Shown: one piece after another, positions 6,097 to 12,395 of the stretch
How the letters are laid out: the number at the start of each line of letters is the position of its first letter
Position numbering within the stretch: position 1 is the stretch's first letter
Notes under the pieces: model-generated
What the model saw: the letters and a program-made list of their open reading frames with translations, nothing else
What the model was told of the DNA's origin: nothing
Databases searched by the model: none
NCBI GenBank assembly: GCA_005239845.1
Contig: SBBD01000129.1
Location: 1 to 13,503, forward strand
DNA: 13,503 bases
Origin: an archaeon
GTDB lineage: Archaea; Micrarchaeota; Micrarchaeia; Norongarragalinales; SBBD01
Direction: 5' to 3'
Program-made: the position numbers and the translations under genes

Positions 6097-6866
6097 TGGC
6101 CCTCCGGGCGAGCAAGCGCAAGCGGCCCTTGCGCGAGAAGCGCATGCTCGTGGAAAAGAGCAAGATTGCCGAAAAAGTTTTGGACGACCGTACCTTAAGC
6201 GTGCTGCACTATTTCCTGAGCCACAAGCTCATCACGTCTTTGGACTATCCGATTGCGCAAGGTAAGGAATCCGTCGTGTTCCGGGCCACCGCGCCGGCGG
6301 GTTTCGTGGCCGTAAAAATCTATAAGTACGAGACCTCTTCCTTTCGCCGCCGCCTCATTTACCTCGAGAATGACCCGCGCTTCCGTGCTCCTTCCGGATT
6401 GAGGGAAGCGGTAAAAACGTGGGCGAAAAAAGAGTTTGCGAACTTGAAATTATGCGCGGAGCACGGCGTACGGGTTCCAAAGCCCATCGCTTGCAGGGAA
6501 AACGTGGTGGTCATGGAGTTTCTTGGGGAAAAAGGGCTGCCGTACGCGTTGCTGAAGGACGTGTGGCTGGAAGACCCTGCGGCTACGTTTCACGATTTGC
6601 TGCAGAATGTGAAGCGGATGTATGCCGCGGGATTAGTGCACGCGGACTTGAGCGAGTTCAATATCGTCATGAAGGGCGAAGTGCCGTACCTTTTGGACTT
6701 GGGGCAGGCCGTGCTGCTCGCGCATCCTGCGGCAGAAGAACTGTTTTTAAAGGACGTGCGCAACTTGGTTTGGTTCTTCAAGCGCAGGGGCGTGATAACT
6801 TCGGAAGGCGAAGTGGCTCAGTACATTACGGGGCAACTCGACCACCTAGACTTGAACAACACGTGA
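6096..6866 (+). CDS. rio1: RIO1-family atypical serine kinase/ATPase
   Basis: Rio1 proteins act in maturation of the small ribosomal subunit. This 256-residue protein has the family landmarks: a GKE-containing nucleotide loop (AQGKESVVFRA, 54-64), ATP-binding Lys74 in AVKIYK, the RIO1 pattern FRAPSGLREAVKTWAKKEF (96-114), catalytic loop GLVHADLSEFNIV (179-191) with Asp184 and Asn189, metal-binding Asp201 in LLDLGQAV, and LFLKDVRNL (216-224). The first about 20 residues are basic, as expected for rRNA contact. The GTG at 6096 overlaps the last base of the GGDEF stop (TAGTG) and has GGGTGGT 4 nt before it; an ATG at 6144 is an alternative. pth2 follows after 7 nt, so the three genes are very likely cotranscribed and the kinase sits with a translation-quality gene. 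Confidence 0.93.
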   Translation: MALRASKRKRPLREKRMLVEKSKIAEKVLDDRTLSVLHYFLSHKLITSLDYPIAQGKESVVFRATAPAGFVAVKIYKYETSSFRRRLIYLENDPRFRAPSGLREAVKTWAKKEFANLKLCAEHGVRVPKPIACRENVVVMEFLGEKGLPYALLKDVWLEDPAATFHDLLQNVKRMYAAGLVHADLSEFNIVMKGEVPYLLDLGQAVLLAHPAAEELFLKDVRNLVWFFKRRGVITSEGEVAQYITGQLDHLDLNNT

Positions 6867-6873
6867 TTATCTG

Positions 6874-7218
6874 ATGAGTTTCAAGCAAGCCATCGTGCTG
6901 CGCTCGGATTTGGGAATGGGCAAGGGAAAGTTGGCCGCTCAAGCTGCCCATGCGAGCCTTGCCGCTTACAAGGAAGCCAACGCGACGGCAAAAAAAGCGT
7001 GGGAATCCGGAGGCCAGGAAAAGATTGCCTTGAAAGTGTCGAGCGAAAAGGAATTGCAGGACTTGTTTCTTCAAGCGAAAAAGGAAAAATTGCCCGCCGT
7101 CTTGATTCGGGACGCTGGACACACGCAAATCCCCGCGAGAACCATCACTGCGCTTGCTATAGGACCTGCGGAAGAGGCCAAAGTCGACCTGATCACTGGA
7201 AAGCTGAAACTGCTTTGA
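6874..7218 (+). CDS. pth2: Peptidyl-tRNA hydrolase, archaeal/eukaryotic type
   Basis: Pth2 frees tRNA from peptidyl-tRNA that drops off ribosomes. The 114-residue length is standard. Diagnostic motifs are all present: KQAIVLRSDLGMGKGKLAAQ at 4-23 followed by AAHAS, with the conserved Lys and His of the active site; LPAVLIRDAGHTQI (73-86), with the DAGHTQ signature; and TITALAIGPA (90-99), the closing strand. The ATG at 6874 lies 7 nt after the rio1 stop, with GTGAT (6863-6867) as a modest Shine-Dalgarno match across that stop. It is the last gene of the GGDEF-rio1-pth2 cluster and ends 9 nt before the stop of the convergent kinase gene, with a T6 run between them (about 7223-7228). Confidence 0.95.
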   Translation: MSFKQAIVLRSDLGMGKGKLAAQAAHASLAAYKEANATAKKAWESGGQEKIALKVSSEKELQDLFLQAKKEKLPAVLIRDAGHTQIPARTITALAIGPAEEAKVDLITGKLKLL

Positions 7219-7227
7219 TTCCGTTTT

Positions 7228-8703
7228 TTAAGGTTGGCTTAGGAAGGCCGTGCTGCTGATGGTGTCCCCCAATCCAACGGTACTCTTGGGCTTCGGGGTA
7301 ATGGGCGTCGGGACAACGAAAACGTAGTGGTCGCCGAAGTCAGCGATTCCCTCCTCTAAAAACTGCGTCTTCCGTTTTCCTTGCAGTCCTGCCTTTTTTG
7401 CAAACCATCCCAGTTGCTCCAACCCGATTTTGGAGACCTTGATTTTCTCGAACTTCTTGTCCAGCAAGTCCTTTTTCGTCGGAGGCTTTCCGAGCGTGGC
7501 CCTCACTTCGGAAGCTTTCGCCGCTAAGAGTAAGGAGTCTATATAGGCGCGCGGGTCTGGCAGCATGTGCTTTTTGCTGAGGTACATGATGAAATACCCC
7601 AGGGTGTGCACGTGCACCCGCTCGAAGTTGAAGTGCAGGGCGAGGGAACGGGCGCCTTGGTACAAAGGAAAGGCGTTCTCTTCTTTTTGCAGCGCCCTCA
7701 ATTCTTTCTTAAAACCAAACATGCCCAGGACGTGCTTCATTTCCACTTCGTTGATTCCAAGCGAATCCGCAGGCCTGCCGATGTGTTCGTACACTTCCCG
7801 CGCCAGCTTTTCGTCGTGGATCATAACGTACTCTACGTGGATTCGGAGCCTGGGATTCGCTTTTTTCAGGGCGTCGAGCTGCCGGCATAGCCGTTCAAGG
7901 TAGTAGCGCAGCGTCTTGCTTTTTTTGCGGTGCAGGTGGTGGAAGCCCGCAATCATGGCCCGATCAAAATGACGGGCAAGCTGCGGAAGGAAAGGCTCGA
8001 GTTCGAGGGAGAAGAGAGGTTCCACTTTCACGAGTTTTGATAATATGATGAGGCGATTGGAGCGAGGGCAGGTAATCGTTTTGCCTTGCCATTGCAGTTG
8101 GTCTCCTTTCGAAAACTCGAAGATCCAGTTGGTTTTTGTAGGGTCTTTTTTGTGGGCGGCTTTTTTCGCTTGCACCAATTGGAGCTGTCCTTTTTGGAGG
8201 AGGGGGAAACGGACGTTTTTGTCGAACAAGGCGGCTTGCGTGGCGGAAAGGATGGGGCAATAGCACACGGGTTCGGAACCCAGCGCGGCGAGCTGGTTGG
8301 AGATGATGCCTGCCTGTCCCCCCATGCGTTTTTCGTCGATTCCGAAGTGCTTCTCGAACCATTCGAAGAGGCGCGGGTGGTAGCACGGCAATTCCAAGGC
8401 CTTGCCGTTCTGGAAGCAAAAGAAGAGCGCGGCCGCGAAGTCTTCCGAAGTCTCAATGGTTAGTTGGCCGGCATGTTTTAGGCGCTGCTGTATACGACGG
8501 AACGGAATTTCCCCCAAGAGTTTTTGGACGTCTTTTCCTTGCATGAATTTCATGGCGTCCACGTTAGCCACGAAGCCCAGGAACCCCTCGTGGCGCTGAA
8601 GGTGAGCAAGCGCTTTTGGAACGGCTCGGTGGAGTTTTGCGTTCCAAGTGCGTTGCAACGACGTAGCGGAAGGAGTATGAACGGTTTTAGGGGGCAAGGG
8701 CAT
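7228..8703 (-). CDS. ADP-dependent sugar kinase (glucokinase/phosphofructokinase family)
   Basis: ADP-dependent kinases of the ribokinase fold phosphorylate glucose or fructose 6-phosphate with ADP in the modified archaeal Embden-Meyerhof pathway. This 491-residue protein shows ANVDAMKF (46-53) in the substrate region, MGGQAGIISNQLA (127-139), the metal-binding HVE (289-291), SLGINEVEM (314-322), RVHVHTLGYF (362-371), and near the C-terminus STVGLGDTISSTAF (474-487), with catalytic base Asp480. All are family landmarks. Length is slightly above the usual 450-470 because of about 40 extra N-terminal residues. Whether glucose or fructose 6-phosphate is the substrate cannot be told from these motifs. 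The ATG at 8703 is 20 nt after the ndk stop, without a clear Shine-Dalgarno site; translation may be coupled to ndk. The gene converges on pth2. Confidence 0.9.
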   Translation of the reverse strand: MPLPPKTVHTPSATSLQRTWNAKLHRAVPKALAHLQRHEGFLGFVANVDAMKFMQGKDVQKLLGEIPFRRIQQRLKHAGQLTIETSEDFAAALFFCFQNGKALELPCYHPRLFEWFEKHFGIDEKRMGGQAGIISNQLAALGSEPVCYCPILSATQAALFDKNVRFPLLQKGQLQLVQAKKAAHKKDPTKTNWIFEFSKGDQLQWQGKTITCPRSNRLIILSKLVKVEPLFSLELEPFLPQLARHFDRAMIAGFHHLHRKKSKTLRYYLERLCRQLDALKKANPRLRIHVEYVMIHDEKLAREVYEHIGRPADSLGINEVEMKHVLGMFGFKKELRALQKEENAFPLYQGARSLALHFNFERVHVHTLGYFIMYLSKKHMLPDPRAYIDSLLLAAKASEVRATLGKPPTKKDLLDKKFEKIKVSKIGLEQLGWFAKKAGLQGKRKTQFLEEGIADFGDHYVFVVPTPITPKPKSTVGLGDTISSTAFLSQP

Positions 8704-8723
8704 ACAAAGGATTTTACGGAGCC

Positions 8724-9191
8724 TTACTTATTCCTTTCGTCTTCCGCATACACGGTGTGGAAGTCCGCCCGTTCGTAGTGAAAGAGTTCCTTGGCTGCAA
8801 AGAACCGCGCCACCTCCTTTTTCGCCGTTTCCTTGCTGTCGGAAGCGTGGATGACATTGCTCTGCACGCTCATCCCGTAGTCCCCGCGAATGGTCCCCGG
8901 CAATGCTTCCCTTGAGTTCGTCACGCCGCACATCTTGCGCGCGATGTCCACGGCTTCCACGCCCTCTAGAACGGCGAGGACGACGGGCACGCTCTTCATG
9001 AAGCGCGTCAGTTTCGCAAAAAAGGGCTTGTCCCTCAAGTGGGCGTAGTGTTCCTGCAACATGTCGTCATTCAATTGTTCCATCTTCATTCCCGCGATTT
9101 GGAGGCCCCTTTCCTCGAAACGGGCAAGGATTTTTCCCACGAGGCCGCGTTGTACGGCGTCGGGCTTGAAAATGATCAGCGTGCGTTCCAT
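8724..9191 (-). CDS. ndk: Nucleoside diphosphate kinase
   Basis: Ndk transfers the gamma-phosphate of ATP to other nucleoside diphosphates through a phosphohistidine. The 155-residue protein has the full family pattern: TLIIFKPDAVQRGLVGKI (4-21) with Lys9, the nucleotide-binding YAHLRDKPFF (49-58), GTIRGDYG (99-106), and the active-site NVIHASDS (112-119) with His115. Length is normal for a cytosolic archaeal or bacterial enzyme. AAGGTGA (9201-9207, minus strand) lies 9 nt before the ATG and fixes the start. The ADP-dependent sugar kinase gene follows after 20 nt in the same direction, so the two probably form an operon linking nucleotide balance and ADP use; that link is an inference. Confidence 0.96.
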   Translation of the reverse strand: MERTLIIFKPDAVQRGLVGKILARFEERGLQIAGMKMEQLNDDMLQEHYAHLRDKPFFAKLTRFMKSVPVVLAVLEGVEAVDIARKMCGVTNSREALPGTIRGDYGMSVQSNVIHASDSKETAKKEVARFFAAKELFHYERADFHTVYAEDERNK

Positions 9192-9273
9192 TTCCGTGTT
9201 TCACCTTTCTTGCAATCGAGCTTTTTTTCTAGCGTATAAGCTGGGTAGGAAGCTCTTTGTATTTATTCTTATT
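9192..9273 (-). promoter_or_regulatory. Promoter and leader of ndk
   Basis: The 82-nt gap contains two AT-rich candidates on the minus strand, AATAAATAC (around 9257-9265) and CTTATACG (around 9234-9241), plus the AAGGTGA ribosome site at 9201-9207. I cannot decide which TATA candidate is used; the first leaves a leader of about 45 nt. ndk may also be read through from the upstream ABC genes. Confidence 0.35.
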
Positions 9274-9744
9274 TCAGCTCATCAGAAAGAGTTCGTCCGT
9301 GTCCGCGTTGTAGCCCAGCAGGCTGGCGTGCCTCCCCCAGCCGATCACGCTTTTCAACGTGCTGTCCGAATGCAATTTGGGGAGGTCCGAGAGGAGGGCT
9401 TTCTGGAACGAACGCTTGTGCATCTTCCGGTTCCTCTTGCTCAAAAGCTCGATGGCCTTCTTGAAAATTGGAAGCGTGAGAAGACGTTCCTTGACAGCCT
9501 GCCTCCGCTCCTGGATGCTGCCCGAGATGGCCTTTTTTCCCTCGGCCGTGAGTTTCATTTTTCCTCCCGAAATGGTGAGAAACCCCAGCACTTCCGCCGC
9601 TTCGGTCACCGGCAGCAGGTTTTCGGCGTGCATTTGTAGGTCGTTCGCCAGGTTGACCGTTTCGTGCTCCCCGCCGCGCTGGTGTAAAATCTGCAGTAGG
9701 CCGATGACCTTGGTGATGTTGGCGTCGGGAAGGGTAGGACTCAT
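9274..9744 (-). CDS. Stand-alone AAA-associated C-terminal domain (ABC transporter accessory)
   Basis: The 156-residue protein resembles the C-terminal AAA-associated domain that is often fused to the end of nitrate/taurine-type ABC ATPases. Matching features: LPDANITKVIGLLQILHQRGG (5-25), LANDLQMHAENLLPVTEAAEVLGF (32-55), a GGKMKLTAEGKKAI segment (60-73) like the LTxxG end of a winged helix, a long basic helical stretch (78-112), and a closing WGRHASLLGYNADTDELFL (136-154). Here it is a separate gene 80 nt downstream of the ATPase gene and in another frame. The ATG at 9744 is preceded by weak sites (AAGGTCG, and GGAGG 24 nt upstream). Codons before the ATG, back to an in-frame TAA, read like a continuation (ALEALSKVARA), hinting at an older fusion. 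It may act as a regulatory partner of the ATPase. Confidence 0.8.
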   Translation of the reverse strand: MSPTLPDANITKVIGLLQILHQRGGEHETVNLANDLQMHAENLLPVTEAAEVLGFLTISGGKMKLTAEGKKAISGSIQERRQAVKERLLTLPIFKKAIELLSKRNRKMHKRSFQKALLSDLPKLHSDSTLKSVIGWGRHASLLGYNADTDELFLMS

Positions 9745-9824
9745 GGCTCGTGCGACCTTGGACAGTGCCTCCAGGGCTTTTTAACGGCGATTTTATTTTT
9801 AACTCTTTGGATGGGCATGGGCGC
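9745..9824 (-). promoter_or_regulatory. Gap between the ABC ATPase and its detached domain
   Basis: The minus strand reads AT-rich boxes (GTTAAAAATAAAATC, about 9788-9802; CGTTAAAAAG, about 9777-9786) and then a GC-rich leader with GGAGG at 9768-9772. This may be an internal promoter. A 25-codon frame from an ATG at 9818 would end in a TGA overlapping the downstream ATG, but its AT-rich half looks non-coding. Confidence 0.3.
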
Positions 9825-10574
9825 TCACGTCATCAGGGAATACACCTTGTCCACGTCGTTGATGAATTCCTGGCTCTTGGTGTCTCTCGGCCTAGGCAGG
9901 GAAATCTTGAGCTGGGCCACGATGCGCGCCGGCGGGTGGGAGAGCACGATGACCCGGTCCGCCATGTAGACGGCTTCCTCGATGTTGTGCGTGACCATGA
10001 CGATGGAATCCGGAGGAAGGCTCTTGTCCTGCCATAAGAGGAGGAGTTCTTCCCGCAAGCTCGCCGCCGTCAGGTTGTCCAGGCTGCTGAACGGCTCGTC
10101 CATGCAGAGGAGAGCCGGTTCCACGGCGAGCGCCCGCGCGATGCCCACGCGCTGCTTGGTGCCTCCCGAAAGCTCGCGCGGGTACGCGTTCTCCACGCCC
10201 TCAAGCCCCACAATGCGGATGTATTTTTGGGCGGTGCTCTTCCGCTTTTCCGGAGGCAACTTCTGCGCATAAAGCCCCAATTCCACGTTGTCCTGCACGG
10301 TGAGCCAGGGCAGGAGCGCGAAATTCTGGAACACGTTCGCGATCTGGGGGTTGCTGATGCCGATGGGCTGGTCTTCGAACAACACGGTTCCGGAAGTGGC
10401 CTTCTCGATTCCAGAAATGATGCGGAGGAGCACCGTCTTTCCCGAGCCGGAGGGGCCCACGATGGCCAGGAACTCGTCGCGTTCCACGCTGAAGGAAATG
10501 TCTCCGAGTACCGTAAACTTCTTTCCTTCTTCTTCGAACGTTTTGGAAACGTTGCGGACTTCCAGGAAGCTCAT
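9825..10574 (-). CDS. ABC transporter ATP-binding protein, nitrate/sulfonate/taurine type
   Basis: This is the energy-coupling subunit of an ABC importer. The 249-residue protein has Walker A GPSGSGKT (40-47), Q-loop Gln83 in VFQNFALLPWLTVQDNV (81-97; the xxALLPWLTV pattern is typical of nitrate/taurine importers), signature LSGGTKQR (135-142), Walker B ALLCMDEP (154-161), D-loop SSLD, and switch His196 in MVTHNIEEA. It ends at VYSLMT, where many relatives continue into an AAA-associated domain; here that domain is the next gene. A longer frame extends to 10886, but the ATG at 10574 matches the family N-terminus (MSFLEVRNVSKTF) and has a TTTAAA box about 30 nt upstream, suggesting near-leaderless transcription. 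No permease or substrate-binding gene lies in the window, so the substrate is unknown. Confidence 0.93.
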   Translation of the reverse strand: MSFLEVRNVSKTFEEEGKKFTVLGDISFSVERDEFLAIVGPSGSGKTVLLRIISGIEKATSGTVLFEDQPIGISNPQIANVFQNFALLPWLTVQDNVELGLYAQKLPPEKRKSTAQKYIRIVGLEGVENAYPRELSGGTKQRVGIARALAVEPALLCMDEPFSSLDNLTAASLREELLLLWQDKSLPPDSIVMVTHNIEEAVYMADRVIVLSHPPARIVAQLKISLPRPRDTKSQEFINDVDKVYSLMT

Positions 10575-10600
10575 GGCTATCGTCTTATGGGTGCCGGAAC

Positions 10601-10610
10601 GATTTAAAAC
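10601..10610. promoter_or_regulatory. Shared bidirectional TATA-like box
   Basis: GATTTAAAAC contains the palindrome TTTAAA in the 51-nt gap between the divergent ABC ATPase and TldE genes. It is about 31 nt from the leftward ATG (10574) and about 21 nt from the rightward ATG (10626). Neither gene has a strong Shine-Dalgarno site, which fits leaderless or short-leader transcripts. The rightward distance is short, so the second ATG at 10638 might be the true rightward start. Confidence 0.45.
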
Positions 10611-10625
10611 CAGTGGGAAAATAGG

Positions 10626-11909
10626 ATGGCGAACGCCATGCTTTCCGAGTCCCTCATGCAGAAGACTTCCCGCCGCTACCACGCTTCGCTGGAAGTCTAT
10701 TGCGAACGCTCGAGCCATACCTCGTTCGGTGCTCGGGGGGCCGAACTGGATTCCCGCGAGTACGCCCACACTACCGGCTACGCCGTGCGCGTTCTTTCCA
10801 ATAAACGGATGGGATTCACTTCGTTCGAGCGAGAAAAGGACTTCGAGCGCGCCGTCACGAGCGCCCGCAAGCTCTCCCAAAAACAAAAGCCGGATTCCTA
10901 TTATTTTCCCCCTTCTGTTCGCCCTGTTTTTTCCTCCTCTTTCTTTGATTCCCGCGCCGAAAACCTGGATACTTCTGAACTATTGGAACGCCTGAAACGC
11001 ATGCTGGATGCCGTGGAGAACGCGCACGTGGAGCCCATCCAATCCGCTCTATCGGTGCATGCCACTCGGCAAGAGCTCTGGAACTCGGAAGGCCTTTTCA
11101 TCACCCAGCGCTTCTCCAAGTTCTCCTGCTTTTCGCACTGCAGCTTCAAGGGCAGTGAAGCAGATGACGCCTTTTCCTCGTGGAAATGGGGTTTTTCTCC
11201 CGAAGAAGTGGCCGAACACGCCGCTTTCCTCGCCAAGGCCATGCATGCTCCTCGCCCCTTGTCTTCCGGAAACTATCCCGTGGTTTTGGATATCCGCGCC
11301 CTCCAGCCGTTCTTATCCCTCTTCTTAGGCTTTCACTTGGACGGGGAATCGCAGGCCAAGCATTTGGGTCACTGGAAAAAAGGGTCGCAAGCTCTTCCTT
11401 CGAGCCTTTCCCTCTACGACGACCCCCTCCTTCCCGAGGGCGAGCACTCGGCAAAATTCGATGATGACGGATTCGCAACGAAGAAGCAAGCCCTCCTTGA
11501 AAAGGGAGCCGTTCGTTCCTTTTTGTTCGATTTAGTTTCGAGTGTGAAGTACCGTGGAAAACCGGGGAACGGGTTCCGTTTCTCCTACGAGGCTCCGCCG
11601 AAAGCCTCGTTCAGCAACCTGGTTCTGGAAGGAGGGGAACTCGGAGATGCCGTAAGCGAATGCGGCAATGGCGTCTACGTATCTTCTTTCTTGACGAGCG
11701 GCGCGAACGGCGTCACGGGCGACTTTTCTTTTCCGTTGCTCGTGGCCTTCCGCATCCGGAACGGCCAGCTTGCGGAAGGCATCCGGGGCGCGATGGTCCG
11801 CGGCAATTTCTTTGACGTTTTGAAAAACGCCGCATTTGAAAAAAAGCCCGAGTACCGTTTCGGGTTGAAAGCAGGAAGAATGAAAACGAACTTGAAGGTG
11901 GTTAGCTAA
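10626..11909 (+). CDS. pmbA: TldD/PmbA-family protein, PmbA (TldE)-like
   Basis: TldD and TldE (PmbA) form a protease known to process modified peptides such as microcin B17 and to degrade unfolded peptides; TldD carries the metal-binding HExxxH motif. This 427-residue protein has the family body: N-terminal YAVRVLSNKRMGFTSF (52-67), KFDDDGFATKKQALLEKGAV (277-296), GNGFRFS (314-320), LVLEGGEL (332-339), GNGVYVSSFLTSGANGVTGDF (347-367), IRNGQLAEGI (377-386) and VRGNFFDVL (391-399). I find no HExxxH, so it corresponds to the TldE side. Its TldD partner is not in the window. The ATG at 10626 lacks a Shine-Dalgarno site; 10638 is an alternative. The gene is the last one before the AT-rich island. 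Confidence 0.88.
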   Translation: MANAMLSESLMQKTSRRYHASLEVYCERSSHTSFGARGAELDSREYAHTTGYAVRVLSNKRMGFTSFEREKDFERAVTSARKLSQKQKPDSYYFPPSVRPVFSSSFFDSRAENLDTSELLERLKRMLDAVENAHVEPIQSALSVHATRQELWNSEGLFITQRFSKFSCFSHCSFKGSEADDAFSSWKWGFSPEEVAEHAAFLAKAMHAPRPLSSGNYPVVLDIRALQPFLSLFLGFHLDGESQAKHLGHWKKGSQALPSSLSLYDDPLLPEGEHSAKFDDDGFATKKQALLEKGAVRSFLFDLVSSVKYRGKPGNGFRFSYEAPPKASFSNLVLEGGELGDAVSECGNGVYVSSFLTSGANGVTGDFSFPLLVAFRIRNGQLAEGIRGAMVRGNFFDVLKNAAFEKKPEYRFGLKAGRMKTNLKVVS

Positions 11910-12395
11910 CTGAATGGTAAGGCTTGAGGTATATTTTTTGGTTGGCTTGCAAGTGGTTTTGTAAAACATTCTGTTTGGACAACTGCACTCAAAATCTTCG
12001 CTCACTTTTTAGAAAACATTGCCACTTTCTGAGCAAACCAGCCAATCGCTTTCATTAAGCATACCTGCTTTCGTTTTGCTATTTCAAGACGGCGAAGTTC
12101 CCTTTTTTTTCATAACGATTATTATTTTTTTTCTTTACAGAATTAACGCAGGTCGTATGGCGAAGCAAAGTGTAACCTTCGAAACAAAGTTTATAGCACT
12201 ACTGACAAGAAGAAACTGGAGGAATGTGAGAAAACCTGCGATACGGTGCATTGAATATAAGCGGGCCCTATCTAAACAAGTTCATTGGTGAAGAGCTTAA
12301 AATAAAAATACGGAAAAGATAAACTTTTTGGAGATACAATATTAACCAAACTAATAAATAAACAACCTACTAAAGATTTAGGGGTAGAATCTGGA
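11910..12395. other. AT-rich, gene-poor boundary region
   Basis: Base composition drops sharply to AT-rich right after the tldE-like stop. The stretch contains an interrupted inverted repeat (11938-12045), long T runs near 12102-12140 that could end rightward transcription, and AT-rich boxes (AATATAAG at 12254-12261, CTAATAAATAAAC at 12351-12363) that could promote the methyltransferase gene. A 90-codon frame at 12019-12291 starts with TTG and encodes mainly T-run phenylalanines and isoleucines, so I do not accept it as a gene. I see no tRNA, CRISPR or complete insertion sequence here. Confidence 0.6.
11938..12045. repeat. Interrupted imperfect inverted repeat
   Basis: Three blocks pair in order: TTGGTTGGCTTGC (11938-11950) with GCAAACCAGCCAA (12033-12045), 11 of 13; AAGTGG (11951-11956) with CCACTT (12022-12027), 6 of 6; TTTTGTAAAA (11957-11966) with TTTTAGAAAA (12007-12016), 9 of 10. 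The right arm has two 5-nt bulges, and a 40-nt loop lies between the arms. It could be a relic of a small mobile element, a recombination site, or a structured RNA at the end of the tldE-like transcript. Confidence 0.5.

Noticed and set aside
10575..10886. N-terminal extension of the ABC ATPase to 10886
   Set aside because: The extension overlaps the divergent tldE-like gene, and the ATPase family starts at the MSFLEV methionine at 10574.
11901..11910. The perfect palindrome GTTAGCTAAC at the tldE-like stop
   Set aside because: Ten bases with a central AGCT is not rare and has no T tract or second copy that I can see.
12156..12195. A tRNA-like or att fragment around TTCGAAAC near 12178
   Set aside because: No acceptor stem, anticodon arm or proper T-arm could be paired, so it is not supported as a tRNA gene or attachment site.
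12019..12291. A 90-codon frame in the AT-rich boundary
   Set aside because: It starts with TTG without a ribosome site, and its hydrophobic segment comes from T runs (FFFITIIIFFL); it looks like chance.
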